Assembly: GCF_000255115.2 (NCBI RefSeq) | Contig: NC_018068.1 | Location: 992,001 to 1,056,000, forward strand | Reading direction: 5' to 3' | DNA from: Desulfosporosinus acidiphilus SJ4 | Lineage (GTDB): Bacteria > Bacillota > Desulfitobacteriia > Desulfitobacteriales > Desulfitobacteriaceae | Length of the DNA stretch: 64,000 nucleotides | Part shown: positions 32,783-42,008 of the stretch, piece after piece | Position numbering within the stretch: the first letter of the stretch is position 1 | How the letters are laid out: every line of letters starts with the position of its first letter | Notes under the pieces: model-generated | Seen by the model: only the letters and a program-made list of their open reading frames with translations | Told to the model about the DNA's origin: nothing | Database searches by the model: none | Position numbers and translations under genes: made by a program

Positions 32783-32907
32783 AGCGCACGACTTTACTTG
32801 ACACAAAGATTTACGAACTTAATAAAAATGGCACTGGCGAGACGCACGAATTTAACCATGAACGAAAGTAGGATAATGTTTTTTAATAGGGAGGAGGGAT
32901 AATTTAG

Positions 32908-33276
32908 TTGTTTATAGCTTTAAAAAGTTGCAAACTGCTAAAAATATTTTGGATAATCCTATTGGTTGGTATTTTGATAGGTATATATTCTTGGTTAAAT
33001 CTTGCATTTTCGATTGACCTTAAAAAGTTCTGGTTAGTGGGCATTGTTTTATCATTTTTACTTGTGCTTATTCTCCATCAATTAACAAAATTGTGGATAA
33101 TACCAATAGTAGTGTTCCTTCTTGACTTGATTTATCATTTTAAGTTTCCATATACCGGTGAATTATTTATAACTTACTATTTAGTTGATATACCTTTTCT
33201 TGTTCTAACTATTTTATTTACAATCTGGATTTATATTTTGAGAAAGATTAAAAATGGAATTAAAGAAGACAACTAA
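32908..33276 (+). CDS. Small membrane protein, unrecognised
   Basis: The protein has 122 residues and is almost entirely hydrophobic, with about four predicted membrane segments (roughly 10-30, 40-58, 62-80 and 90-112) and a short charged C-terminus (LRKIKNGIKEDN). It starts at TTG 32908 behind GGGAGGAGG (32889-32897). Composition is AT-rich compared with neighbours. I do not recognise a family; it stands alone with about 190 bp before and 690 bp after it. Confidence 0.6.
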   Translation: MFIALKSCKLLKIFWIILLVGILIGIYSWLNLAFSIDLKKFWLVGIVLSFLLVLILHQLTKLWIIPIVVFLLDLIYHFKFPYTGELFITYYLVDIPFLVLTILFTIWIYILRKIKNGIKEDN

Positions 33277-33970
33277 ACATATACAGTAAAACGATTAAGA
33301 ATACCATGTATTCTTCCTATATAGCGTCACAATCTGAGTTTCCAGAATTTTAAACCATGAGGTACTCGTAAGATTAAAGCAACAGGTGGAAATAACTCGG
33401 AATGCCAGCGTTCACATGATATCGTAAAGGGGTTCTCAGGAAAATGGTAAAAATAAGAAGTGCTAAAGCAAACGAGTATGATAGTAGGCTAAGGAATTTT
33501 ATGTTAAGATGGGGCAATGCCTTGCGGAGAAGTAGAGTCTCTCCTTGAAAAGGGACGAATAATCCCTCAATTAATTTATACAGTAGCCAGCTAAAAATTT
33601 GATTTTTATATAGTCTTGGTGTAAGTGCCCATTTATCAAATAGAATTCGAGAGCTGCCACAATGTATATGGCAGTTCTTTTCATAATCCATTATCGGACT
33701 CTAATGCAGGGGCCTTGCCAAAAGCCCCAATTATCTAAGTAGAGACACGACGATTTTCAGCGAATCTTCATGTGCTTTTCAGATTAAATTCAGGTAATTG
33801 GATTATTATAATTTTATTACAGAATCAATTTCATATTTAGTTATTTCAATGAAGAAAACTACTATGTAGTGACATTCACTAATTTTTATCTATAGGGTGT
33901 TATCAATACAATTTTTAGTCATATGAATTGATTCGGATATGAAATACGTGAAGGGTAAGGGAGTTTCATT
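33277..33970. other. Long intergenic region, no supported gene
   Basis: A 105-codon minus-strand frame (33374-33691) has no SD and no recognisable domain, and runs antisense through a terminator-like hairpin, so I do not call it. The plus strand holds a hairpin GAGCTGCCA/TGGCAGTTC (33651-33677) followed by four T, again without a gene in front. The last 200 bp are AT-rich promoter-like DNA. Confidence 0.4.
33651..33681 (+). terminator. Terminator-like hairpin without an obvious gene
   Basis: GAGCTGCCA (33651-33659) pairs with TGGCAGTTC (33669-33677) including one G-U, then TTTT. The nearest plus-strand gene ends 375 bp upstream. Confidence 0.5.
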
Positions 33971-34768
33971 ATGCTGAAAAAGGATTACATTAAATTTGGG
34001 CTGGATATTATTATCGCTCTAATCTTCGCATTGCTTTATAATACACGCGTTTTTGGAGGATTAGCTTTCCACGAAATAATGGGATTAGGAATAGGGGTAA
34101 TATTTCTGGTGCATGTCCTGCTTAACTTGCAATGGGTTAGAAAAGTTACACGAAGATTATTTGATCGTAACTTGCCGAGTAAAACCCGCCTTAGCTGCGT
34201 CATAAACGTTTTGCTGTTGCTCTCGATGGCATTTACTATCATAAGCGGACTTATGATCTCAAGAATATTATTTCCCGGGTTAGGTTTAGCGAATCAACGA
34301 ACGTTTCATGGCTTGCATGTTGGTTTTTCCTATCTAACCCTTGTAATCGTTGGAGTTCATGTTGGACTTCATGGGCAATGGATAATGACTATAATTAAAA
34401 AGGCATTAAATGTGAAAAAATCAAACAAAATTATTGTCGGGGTTAAAGTCGCCTTAGCCCTGGTTATATTGCTTGAGGGTACCCAATTACTTTCAAGCCA
34501 ATTTGGCAGCGATATAGCACAGATAGGAACGAGCATTAGTACGTCACAACAAGTGCCGACCAATAAAGTTAGTGGCCAATTCAATGAGAATAATACATTT
34601 GACGGTAACCTTCATGGGGGGGATAGGCACGCGGAGGGCGTGAGCGGTGATAGAGGACGGGACGGAAATGCAAATACGACAGGTGCGATAATAACCTATT
34701 TAGGTGTAATTGGTGGAATAGCAGTACTCACACGTTATTTTGAAAAGCAAGTCATTAAAAGGACCTGA
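33971..34768 (+). CDS. DUF4405 / cytochrome b-like membrane protein
   Basis: The protein has 265 residues. The first about 185 residues form four to five membrane spans with paired His in HEIMGLGIG, FLVHVLLN, FHGLHVGFSYL and GVHVGLHGQW, as in DUF4405/cytochrome b561-type heme proteins. A Gly/Asn/Asp-rich linker (about 190-240) leads to a final hydrophobic segment. It would bind b heme in the membrane and pass electrons, but no redox partner is adjacent. ATG 33971 has a weak GGGTAAGGGAG upstream. Confidence in the family is fair; the function is open. Confidence 0.72.
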   Translation: MLKKDYIKFGLDIIIALIFALLYNTRVFGGLAFHEIMGLGIGVIFLVHVLLNLQWVRKVTRRLFDRNLPSKTRLSCVINVLLLLSMAFTIISGLMISRILFPGLGLANQRTFHGLHVGFSYLTLVIVGVHVGLHGQWIMTIIKKALNVKKSNKIIVGVKVALALVILLEGTQLLSSQFGSDIAQIGTSISTSQQVPTNKVSGQFNENNTFDGNLHGGDRHAEGVSGDRGRDGNANTTGAIITYLGVIGGIAVLTRYFEKQVIKRT

Positions 34769-34962
34769 GCATAGAACTATATACTATGAAGTCTTCGGAT
34801 ATCAAGCAATAGTTTTGACAGAGTCATTATTATTTTAGATTATGACGCTTGAGGAACATAATTTGTAAGCTTTGCTAGGGTTTTGGTTTTATTAGTCTGA
34901 TGAGAATAAGGCAGCAGTTTTATCAAAAGAATGATTTAGTTGTGTTTCGGATTAATGAAGCA

Positions 34963-35014
34963 ACATAGTATGCCGTCAGCACTTTTCAAGAAGAAGCGTG
35001 ACGGTTTACTATGT
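34963..35014. terminator. Inverted repeat between convergent genes
   Basis: ACATAGTATGCCGTCA (34963-34978) and TGACGGTTTACTATGT (34999-35014) pair at 14 of 16 positions. The location between convergent genes suggests bidirectional termination, though no strong T-run flanks it. Confidence 0.4.
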
Positions 35015-35043
35015 CTAAGGTAGCCTCTGCTCTGCTTTATTCA

Positions 35044-35736
35044 TTATACAAGCAAATATTTTGTCCTTATTTCTTCATTTTCGGATAGGGCTTCAACCGT
35101 TCCCTCGAAACGAACTTGACCGCGTTCAAGGATGTAACAGCGATTTGCTAATTTGAGGGCGGATTTTAGATTCTGTTCAGCTAAGAGGATTGACATCCCT
35201 GTGGAACAAAGTTCCGAAATTTGCCCTTCAAGCTCTCGGACAATTAATGGGGCAAGTCCTTCTGTCGGTTCGTCTAAAAGCAAAAGGTCCGGATTACCAA
35301 GCAAGGCACGGGCAATACTGAGCATTTGCTGCTCACCGCCGCTTAAATTGCCGCCGCGGCGATTTTCATATTTCTTAAGTACCGGGAATAAGTCGTGTAC
35401 TTTATCAATGGTCCAGCTGCCGGTTCGAATGCCGGCAGCAATCTCAAGATTTTCCCGGACAGAGAGATCGGAGAATATCCTGCGGCTGTCAGGAACATAA
35501 CAAATTCCTAATTTAACCAAACGATTGGTGGGGGTTTTAGTGATATTCTGACCGCGAAATGTTATTTGACCTGATTTGGGCGGAACGATTCCCATGATGC
35601 TTTTAAGTGTGGTTGTTTTGCCCACACCGTTTCGACCCAGAAGAGCTACCACTTCTCCTTGAGCGACGTTTAAGGATAAGCCGAATAAAATATGACTCAT
35701 ACCGTAATAACTGTGAATGTCCTTGATTTCTAGCAT
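35044..35736 (-). CDS. livF: Branched-chain amino acid ABC transporter ATP-binding protein LivF
   Basis: The protein has 230 residues. Walker A GRNGVGKTTTL, signature LSGGEQQML, Walker B LLLLDEPTEGL and the switch His region LLAEQN are intact. LivF-type features are SYYG near the N-terminus and YVPDSRRIFSDLSVREN. It energises the LivHM permease together with LivG. The ATG overlaps the livG stop. It is the last gene of the livK-H-M-G-F operon. Confidence 0.9.
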   Translation of the reverse strand: MLEIKDIHSYYGMSHILFGLSLNVAQGEVVALLGRNGVGKTTTLKSIMGIVPPKSGQITFRGQNITKTPTNRLVKLGICYVPDSRRIFSDLSVRENLEIAAGIRTGSWTIDKVHDLFPVLKKYENRRGGNLSGGEQQMLSIARALLGNPDLLLLDEPTEGLAPLIVRELEGQISELCSTGMSILLAEQNLKSALKLANRCYILERGQVRFEGTVEALSENEEIRTKYLLV

Positions 35737-36473
35737 ACTCCAGTTTCCCCCAAATAGGCATTTTGCACAGATTTATCGTTGCGTATATCTTCGGGCAGGC
35801 CTTGAGCAATGGTCTGCCCTTGGTGCAGGACCATGATTTTTTGGGCAACATCGAAGACAAGATCTGTGTCGTGTTCAGTAAGCAGTATGGTCAGGCCTTC
35901 ATCCTGAGACAATCGTTTAATGAGATGAACAATTTTTTGGGTTTCATCAGGAGACATTCCAGCCGTAGGTTCATCCAAGAGAAGGAGTTTTGGCTTGCTT
36001 CCAAGTGCTATGGCAATCTCCAGAACCTTTTGGTCGCCATAGGAAAGAGAGCTGCATAATTGATCCTTAAATCTTACAAGTCCAAAGCTAGCGAGAACTT
36101 CCAGAGTCTCTTCCCTCAGAAGTCTTTTGGCCGGTTTAAACAATTTTCGCTCAAGACGATGTCGGGCTAGGACAGCAGTTTGGATGTTCTCCAAGACTGT
36201 TAAACTAGAAAATATATTAATAAGCTGAAATGATCTCCCGATACCACAGTGACAAATTTGATAAGGGGTACATTTCGTGATATCTGTATCCTGGAAACGG
36301 ATAGAGCCTGAATCGGCAGTTAAATGACCTGTAATAAGATTAAACAGCGTGGATTTCCCGGCACCGTTGGGCCCAATGACAGCAACGACTTCTCCCGGGG
36401 GAACAGAAAGGTTAGCATTTGCTATGGCTTGATAACCGTCAAAGGATTTTTTTAGTTGATCAATTTGGAGCAT
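35730..36473 (-). CDS. livG: Branched-chain amino acid ABC transporter ATP-binding protein LivG
   Basis: The protein has 247 residues. Walker A GPNGAGKSTLFN, the LivG-specific GIGRSFQLINIFSSLTVLEN, signature SYGDQKVLEIA (a variant of LSGGQ, as is usual in LivG), and Walker B LLLLDEPTAGMSP. ATG 36473 was chosen because GAGAGGAGAAAG precedes it, making a short overlap with livM. It pairs with LivF to drive uptake. Confidence 0.9.
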   Translation of the reverse strand: MLQIDQLKKSFDGYQAIANANLSVPPGEVVAVIGPNGAGKSTLFNLITGHLTADSGSIRFQDTDITKCTPYQICHCGIGRSFQLINIFSSLTVLENIQTAVLARHRLERKLFKPAKRLLREETLEVLASFGLVRFKDQLCSSLSYGDQKVLEIAIALGSKPKLLLLDEPTAGMSPDETQKIVHLIKRLSQDEGLTILLTEHDTDLVFDVAQKIMVLHQGQTIAQGLPEDIRNDKSVQNAYLGETGVC

Positions 36474-37458
36474 CAGAACTTTCTCCTCTCTGTCTTTGCC
36501 CTTGAATTTTGTCAGCAACAAAACCGAGAATTCCTTGAGGTAAGAATAGTACTAAGATCAGCAAGAGAAAGCCGAGGACTAAAAGCCAATATTCAGTGTA
36601 AAGTCCCACGATCATGGAGATAAGAACCAGGATAGCGGCACCTAATGTTGGTCCGAGGAAAACTGTCAATCCCCCCATCAGACACATAATTAATATTTCG
36701 GCTGACTTACTCCAGAACAAGAGGGAGGGTGCTACGGAACGCTCGATCAGTACAAAAAGTACCCCGGCTACTCCGGCGAAGAAACCTGCTATCACAAAGG
36801 CGATGAGACGATGTTGTTTGACATTGATCCCAATGCTTTCCGAGCGCACCGGATTGTCTCGGGTTGCCAACAAAGTGAGACCAAAAGGAGATTTAGTGAT
36901 CAGATAGAGAATAACCAGCGAAAGGAGCAGAACCAAAAGAGTTGTGTAATAAACAGAGTTAATTGACGTCAGAAAATCCGGCACAGGAACAGCATGAATT
37001 CCATTATCGCCGTTGGTAAGGGCATTCCAGCGGTAGACAATCGCCCAAACCAACTGCCCTAAGGCTAAGGTGAGCATACCAAAATATAGTCCTCTCAAAC
37101 GGACACAAAACCAGCCAATCACTAAGGCAGCCACTGCCGCCAGGATAGGTCCCAGGATGACTGCCACGGCAAAAGGCCAAGTGGTTTTGGTCATAACGAC
37201 AGCGACAGTATAAGCTCCGATGCCGTAAAACACTCCATGGTGTAAGTGAAGCAGTCCTCCGTAGCCTAATACTAGATTCAAGCTAGTTGCCAGCAACGCT
37301 GTCGTGAAAATGGTGGCTAACAAATAACTATAATAAGGTGGAACCATCGTTGGAATAAAGAGGAGAATTATGATTCCAATCATAGCTAGTCCAAAACCCA
37401 GAAGGTTTGGAATTTTGCTTTGGGTTGTTTTTACTAAGGGGCTATTATTTTCTGACAT
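36460..37458 (-). CDS. livM: Branched-chain amino acid ABC transporter permease LivM
   Basis: The protein has 332 residues and about ten membrane spans. The LivM motifs NLVLGYGGLLHLHHGVFYGIGAY, LRGLYFGMLTLALGQ and GLTVFLGPTLGAAIL are clear. It forms the translocation path with LivH. It is 16 nt downstream of livH in the same operon and overlaps livG at its end. Confidence 0.9.
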   Translation of the reverse strand: MSENNSPLVKTTQSKIPNLLGFGLAMIGIIILLFIPTMVPPYYSYLLATIFTTALLATSLNLVLGYGGLLHLHHGVFYGIGAYTVAVVMTKTTWPFAVAVILGPILAAVAALVIGWFCVRLRGLYFGMLTLALGQLVWAIVYRWNALTNGDNGIHAVPVPDFLTSINSVYYTTLLVLLLSLVILYLITKSPFGLTLLATRDNPVRSESIGINVKQHRLIAFVIAGFFAGVAGVLFVLIERSVAPSLLFWSKSAEILIMCLMGGLTVFLGPTLGAAILVLISMIVGLYTEYWLLVLGFLLLILVLFLPQGILGFVADKIQGQRQRGESSDAPN

Positions 37459-37474
37459 ACATGGTTTCCTTTCT

Positions 37475-38353
37475 CTACCAGACAGATTTCAATAAACCGG
37501 AAGGCCTGAAAATAAGCAGAATTCCTGCGATTATATAAGGAAGAACAATAGAGACACTGGGGATGAACAAAACTCCGATGGCCTCCCCGACTCCTATAAT
37601 GATTGAACTGATAAGGGCTCCCCAGATATTACCTAAGCCACCAATGACTACAATTAAGAAGGCATAAATGAGAATATTAGCATCCATCCCCATAGAAATA
37701 GCAGTTGTAGGAGCAATTAGGGTTCCTCCTAATCCTGCCAGCCATCCTCCCAAAGCAAAAACCAAAGCAAAGACGCGAGTGCTGTTGATGCCCAGAATGT
37801 CTACCATCTCCCGGTCAGTTGCCGTTGCCCGGCATATTTTGCCCAGATGAGTTTTGGCTAAGAAGAACCATAATCCGAGTGCCACCAGAGGCCCGATGAA
37901 CAGCAGGAAAGCATTATACACTGGGAGAGAAGTCCCCCATAAGGATATAGAACCTCTTAGCCCTGCCGGGATATTCATGGATTTATATTCGGCTCCCCAA
38001 ATAATTTTAACTGCGTCGCCGGTAATAAGCACAAGGGAATAGGTTAAGAGCATTTGAGTTAAGTGATCTCGATTATAAATGAAACGCAGCAAGCCCCGTT
38101 CTATGATGAGACTTATAATCATCACGATAAGGGGAGCGACAAGCAGAGCCAGCCAGAAGCCATAATGACCTTGACCTAAGGAGGTCGAGACGGTGTATGC
38201 GATAAATGCTCCCAGCATATAAAGCGATCCGTGAGCAAAATTTGTAATCCGCAGAACTCCGAAGATAAGAGTAAGTCCCGCGGCGACGATAAAGAAAATC
38301 ATTCCTCGGCTGAGGCCTATTAACAACTGGTTTAAAAGAGTTGCTATATCCAT
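37475..38353 (-). CDS. livH: Branched-chain amino acid ABC transporter permease LivH
   Basis: The protein has 292 residues and about eight membrane spans. Typical LivH stretches are AAGLTLIFGVLRITNFAHG, SLYMLGAF, ATATDREMVDILGIN and VVIGGLGNIWGALISSI. It is the second permease half of the high-affinity branched-chain amino acid (or related amide) importer. ATG 38353 follows the binding-protein gene by about 70 nt. Confidence 0.9.
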   Translation of the reverse strand: MDIATLLNQLLIGLSRGMIFFIVAAGLTLIFGVLRITNFAHGSLYMLGAFIAYTVSTSLGQGHYGFWLALLVAPLIVMIISLIIERGLLRFIYNRDHLTQMLLTYSLVLITGDAVKIIWGAEYKSMNIPAGLRGSISLWGTSLPVYNAFLLFIGPLVALGLWFFLAKTHLGKICRATATDREMVDILGINSTRVFALVFALGGWLAGLGGTLIAPTTAISMGMDANILIYAFLIVVIGGLGNIWGALISSIIIGVGEAIGVLFIPSVSIVLPYIIAGILLIFRPSGLLKSVW

Positions 38354-38425
38354 GTGTCTATCCCCTGTCTTCTAAGGTTGAGAAATGGGCGGTACCTTGC
38401 GGTACCACCCATGAATACGTTCTCT

Positions 38426-39682
38426 CTATTTCTTCGTATTAGCTCTTGCTTTTTGAATATCATCAAGGGTAGGCATAATTTCATCGGCACTTAACGTGTG
38501 GAGGTCTACGGCACCGATTTTTCCGTCCACTTTGCCAATGACCCCATAGGACATGGGAATCTCCACCTGATGATCTTCTTTACGAATAGTGGCCTTGCCG
38601 ACTGGTGTATCAATCGTTAAGCCTTCCAGGGCATCGATGATCTTTTCTTTGTCAGTACTCCCGGCTTTTTCAATGGCCTGGCCTAAGAACTGGCCGGCCA
38701 TATAACCGTATAAAGCAAAGGCTGCGGGTTCACGGTTGTATTCCTTTTTGAAGGCGGCAACGAAAGCTTTGTTGGCCTCAGTGTCCGGGTAGTTGTAGAG
38801 ATAGGGATTTGTCCCTAAGACTCCAATGGGGGCCTGGTCGCCCAAGGGTCTCAAGGTTGCAGGGTCATAACAGGTATGAGCCCAGACCGGTATATCTTGA
38901 ACTAAGCCGGTTGCCTTGACAGCTTTCATAAAGGCCACCATATCGGCTCCTCCGGTGCCTACCACGAGAAGATCGGGTTTCTTGCTGCGAATGGCGTTAA
39001 TGTAAGGGGTGAAATCTGTTTCACCGACCTGCCACCAAGTTTCCCCCATTTTTTGAATACCCGGATCAATTGTTTGCAAGTTTGACCAAAGGTTGTTAAT
39101 GACTGAGTGACCGTATTCATAATCGCTGCCGGCAAACCAAATCTTTTTGTAGGGTGTCTTGGAGATTTGGACAGCTCCTGCTTTGCCGATAATGGCCGTA
39201 TTGGGCAAAGTACTAAAGACGTAGCGGTGACCGTCTGCCCCGGTTACTTTGTCACTCATCCCGCCCCAATCAATGAACGGAACTTTGTTTTCCTTGGCGT
39301 ATTGAGAAACAGCTAAAGAGCCTGCGCTATTAGTGGTTCCTGCCAGGAAGTCAACTTGATCACGCATAACTAACTCTTTTGCCCAGCTTGTTGCTTTGTC
39401 AGGTTTAAACTCATCATCGCGGGTTACAAAATCAATCTTAGGTCCGCCTTTAGCCTCAATTTCCTTGACGGCCAACTTAAAACCATCTAAAGAATCTTTG
39501 GCATAGACGGAGGCCCCTCCGGTATATGTATCGACGATTCCCACTTTAACAGCCTTTTGGCCCGATGATGAGGTTGGAGTATTTCCACACCCTGTTACCA
39601 GCAAGGCCGTCGTTAACAGTAAAGAACCTATACGCATTAAACTGCTGGATTTTCCTCTTGCTTTTCCTACCATTCTAACCAT
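38426..39682 (-). CDS. livK: ABC transporter substrate-binding lipoprotein (LivK-like)
   Basis: The protein has 418 residues. The lipoprotein signal has basic GKARGKSS, a hydrophobic core and lipobox LLVTGC, so the mature protein is tethered by its Cys to the outer membrane face. The periplasmic-binding type 1 fold is evident in VKVGIVDTYTGGASVYAKDS, FLAGTTNSAGSLAVS and FALYGYMAGQFLGQAIEKAG. It delivers substrate to LivHM. Branched-chain amino acids are the default guess; urea/amide or aromatic compounds are possible for this family. ATG 39682 has GGAGG 8 nt upstream; the frame extends to 39697. Confidence 0.88.
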   Translation of the reverse strand: MVRMVGKARGKSSSLMRIGSLLLTTALLVTGCGNTPTSSSGQKAVKVGIVDTYTGGASVYAKDSLDGFKLAVKEIEAKGGPKIDFVTRDDEFKPDKATSWAKELVMRDQVDFLAGTTNSAGSLAVSQYAKENKVPFIDWGGMSDKVTGADGHRYVFSTLPNTAIIGKAGAVQISKTPYKKIWFAGSDYEYGHSVINNLWSNLQTIDPGIQKMGETWWQVGETDFTPYINAIRSKKPDLLVVGTGGADMVAFMKAVKATGLVQDIPVWAHTCYDPATLRPLGDQAPIGVLGTNPYLYNYPDTEANKAFVAAFKKEYNREPAAFALYGYMAGQFLGQAIEKAGSTDKEKIIDALEGLTIDTPVGKATIRKEDHQVEIPMSYGVIGKVDGKIGAVDLHTLSADEIMPTLDDIQKARANTKK

Positions 39683-39997
39683 ACTATTTTCCTCCATCCT
39701 AATTCTCAGCTTTAGAGAATTGCTTTGTCTTTTAGTTATTAAAGATCAAAAGGCAATCGGATTTTCCGTTCTACCATCCTTCCTTTCTACCAGTGAACTT
39801 CTAGGGACTTGCAATAAATTGTTAAGTTTTGGCTAGCAAGCTTGTTAAGATTATAACAGGTGAGTTTGAAACAGACAATACTTTTTTACTGTGTAATACT
39901 ACAATTTCTCAAACCCTAATTTCTCAAACCAACTTCTTAAACAAATAGTTAAAAGCAATAAAGAGCAAAACAAAGAAAAGAAAAGAAAGAAAGGACC

Positions 39998-40027
39998 AGA
40001 AAAGCCCAGAAAAGCCCAGAAAAGCCC
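39998..40027 (+). repeat. Three tandem copies of AGAAAAGCCC
   Basis: The 10-bp unit is repeated exactly three times with no spacing, inside a longer purine-rich tract. It is probably replication slippage; no function is evident. Confidence 0.8.
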
Positions 40028-40113
40028 AGCGACTGCGCCCGAAAAACTGCCCACGCACTTATAGCCTAGGGCAACTACTGTATTTGCGGGATAGGGCTCT
40101 GCTTAACTAGAGA

Positions 40114-40156
40114 AAAAACAGGCTGGAGAACTAAAAAAGTTCTTCAGCCTGTTTTT
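40114..40156 (-). terminator. Rho-independent terminator after smsB
   Basis: AAAAACAGGCTG (40114-40125) and CAGCCTGTTTTT (40145-40156), with inner AGAACT/AGTTCT, form a long stem with T-runs on both strands. It lies 42 bp beyond the stop of the minus-strand gene and would also work on the plus strand. Confidence 0.85.
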
Positions 40157-40197
40157 GGGGCAACCGCTTATAATGCAATTAATTCAGTTAAGGCTGG

Positions 40198-41118
40198 TTA
40201 CTTTAGGAAACCGTTAAGGATGGTATCCTCTGCTTCCGATTCTGAGAATCCCAGGGACATCAGCTTAATTAATTGTTCTGATTCAATTCGGCCGATGGCG
40301 GCTTCATGGATCAATTGTGCTTCACTGTGATGGGCGGAAATTTTCGGAGTAGAGAGGACTTGAGCATTGTGCATGATGATAGCATCACATTGAATATGAC
40401 CTCGGCCCTTATTGCGTCCAACTAAGTCAAAATAAAATTCCTGTTTGGAATTGTCCTGGGCGACGGAGCGAGAGATAATCTGGGCCGAAGAATCTGCCCC
40501 TATTAATTCAACGGTGATGTTAGACTCCGCATCTTGGTCCTTGTTAGTAAGAAGACGTTCAGTGATGACAAGCTTAGCCTTATCCATAAGCCGAATCTCG
40601 GTGTCTCTTTTTGTGTGGTCGATTCCTTTGATCTGAACCATTTCAAGTTCCACCACAGCACCCTCTTCGGCTTCAATGATTGTCTTGGGATTAAGAACCC
40701 GTTCACCGGTTCCTTCTCCCTGGCCGTAGTGTTTTTCGACGTACTTAAGTTTTGCTCCGCGGCGGACAAAGAAATTGTGGATTCCGTCGTGTTGGGACTT
40801 GTGGCTTCCGCAATTATGAATTCCGCAGCCTGCAACAACTACGACATCAGAGTATTCCCCGATTTCAAAGGTGTTATAGACGACATCATTGATTGATTCT
40901 TCAGTGACAATTACAGGAATATGGACACTTTCGCCTTTAGTATACGGTTTAACGATTACGTCAATGCCGGGTTTATCCGTTTTCGTAACGATGTCGATAT
41001 TGGCGGTAGTATTTCTCTGAACGCCAGCACCATTCTTGCGAATATTGAAAGCTCCCTGTGGTATTTCATGAAGGTCTGCCACCTTCTCTAACATTTGTTT
41101 ATCCAGCGCATTGAGCAT
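40198..41118 (-). CDS. smsB: SufB/SufD-like scaffold of minimal SUF system (SmsB)
   Basis: The protein has 306 residues, far shorter than SufB (about 470), with only the right-handed beta-helix core. Key stretches are VVVAGCGIHNCGSHKSQHDGIHNF, KHYGQGEGTGERVLNPK and the C-terminal SAHHSEAQLIHEAAIGRIESEQL, where the last matches the SufB/D C-terminal assembly motif. With SmsC alone it forms the SUF-like minimal system described for archaea and strict anaerobes. The cofactor-loading Cys and His pattern (CGIHNCG) is notable. ATG 41118 has AAAGGAG upstream and overlaps smsC by 20 nt. No sufS or sufU is adjacent, so sulfur may come from sulfide or a distant desulfurase. Confidence 0.85.
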   Translation of the reverse strand: MLNALDKQMLEKVADLHEIPQGAFNIRKNGAGVQRNTTANIDIVTKTDKPGIDVIVKPYTKGESVHIPVIVTEESINDVVYNTFEIGEYSDVVVVAGCGIHNCGSHKSQHDGIHNFFVRRGAKLKYVEKHYGQGEGTGERVLNPKTIIEAEEGAVVELEMVQIKGIDHTKRDTEIRLMDKAKLVITERLLTNKDQDAESNITVELIGADSSAQIISRSVAQDNSKQEFYFDLVGRNKGRGHIQCDAIIMHNAQVLSTPKISAHHSEAQLIHEAAIGRIESEQLIKLMSLGFSESEAEDTILNGFLK

Positions 41119-41851
41119 TTTGATTAACTCCTTTCGCGCAGTTTGAACCGCAAAGACAAGAATCGTTATTTAGGATTTTGGCTAAAATTGTGTCACGTTC
41201 GGATTGCTCACTAATCCTTCCGCCAGACAATAAAATAATTTCATCAGCCAATTCCATAATGCGTTCTTGATGAGAGATAATCACGATTGTGGTATCGTAT
41301 TTCAGATGAATGTTTTTGAATGTTTCGGCAAGCTTCTGGAAGCTCCATAAATCAATACCAGCTTCCGGTTCGTCAAACACCGCCAGCTTAAGGTTTCGGG
41401 CGAGTACCGTGGCGATTTCAATTCGTTTCATTTCGCCGCCGGATAGACTGGTATCAACATCTCTGTTGAGATAATCCTGGGCACATAGCCCTACATCAAA
41501 GAGCAAATCACAAATATTTATGTTTTCGGGGTTATGCGAAGCTGCCATTTTAAGGAGTTCTTTTACTTTGATCCCTTTAAAGCGGGGTGGATTTTGGAAG
41601 GCATATCCTATTCCCAAACGGGCTCTTTCGGTAATACTCAGGTTCGTAATATCTTGTCCATCAAGTAAAAGTTTTCCTGCAGTAGGGTTATAAACTCCCA
41701 TAATTAATTTGGCTAGAGAAGATTTCCCCCCACCATTGGGTCCGGTAATAACATATATTTTTTTCTCAAAAAACTTCAAATTAATCTCTTTGAGGATTTC
41801 GACCCCTTTATCCTCATTGAGGCCCAGAGACACATTCTGGATTTCCAGCAT
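41099..41851 (-). CDS. smsC: SufC-like ATPase of minimal SUF system (SmsC)
   Basis: The protein has 250 residues. Walker A GPNGGGKSSLAKLI, Q-loop FQNPPRFKGI, signature LSGGEMKRIE and Walker B LAVFDEPEAGID (SufC-type EAGID) are present. It powers conformational change in the SmsB scaffold during Fe-S assembly. ATG 41851 follows AAGGAGG. Unusual: the C-terminus carries five Cys within 19 residues (CLCGSNC and QCAG), partly encoded in the DNA that also holds the smsB SD and start. The tail may bind metal or cluster. Confidence 0.87.
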   Translation of the reverse strand: MLEIQNVSLGLNEDKGVEILKEINLKFFEKKIYVITGPNGGGKSSLAKLIMGVYNPTAGKLLLDGQDITNLSITERARLGIGYAFQNPPRFKGIKVKELLKMAASHNPENINICDLLFDVGLCAQDYLNRDVDTSLSGGEMKRIEIATVLARNLKLAVFDEPEAGIDLWSFQKLAETFKNIHLKYDTTIVIISHQERIMELADEIILLSGGRISEQSERDTILAKILNNDSCLCGSNCAKGVNQNAQCAG

Positions 41852-42008
41852 TGTTATTCCTCCTTAGTTTATCTAGGTTCAACAATAACATAATCCGACA
41901 TTATATTGTAGAGGATATCGTAATTATTTTCAAAAAAAACCCAAGTTCTTATTGTACGAGCTCTTGAATAATGTTTATGAGTGACGTATGAATGAGGAGG
42001 GGGCATTT

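Larger units (their letters stand above)
39683..40197. other. Intergenic region with liv promoter, short tandem repeat and terminator
   Basis: No gene is seen. It holds an AT-rich stretch expected to contain the liv promoter (39700-39900), a purine-rich run, three exact tandem copies of AGAAAAGCCC (39998-40027), and the terminator 40114-40156 that serves the smsCB genes. Confidence 0.5.

Noticed and set aside
33374-33691. 105-codon minus-strand frame with hydrophobic stretches
   Set aside because: No SD or family resemblance, and antisense to a terminator-like hairpin; hydrophobicity is explained by AT-rich composition.
39998-40027. Tandem AGAAAAGCCC considered as a CRISPR or iteron array
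   Set aside because: There are no spacers, only three 10-bp units, and no replication or Cas gene nearby.
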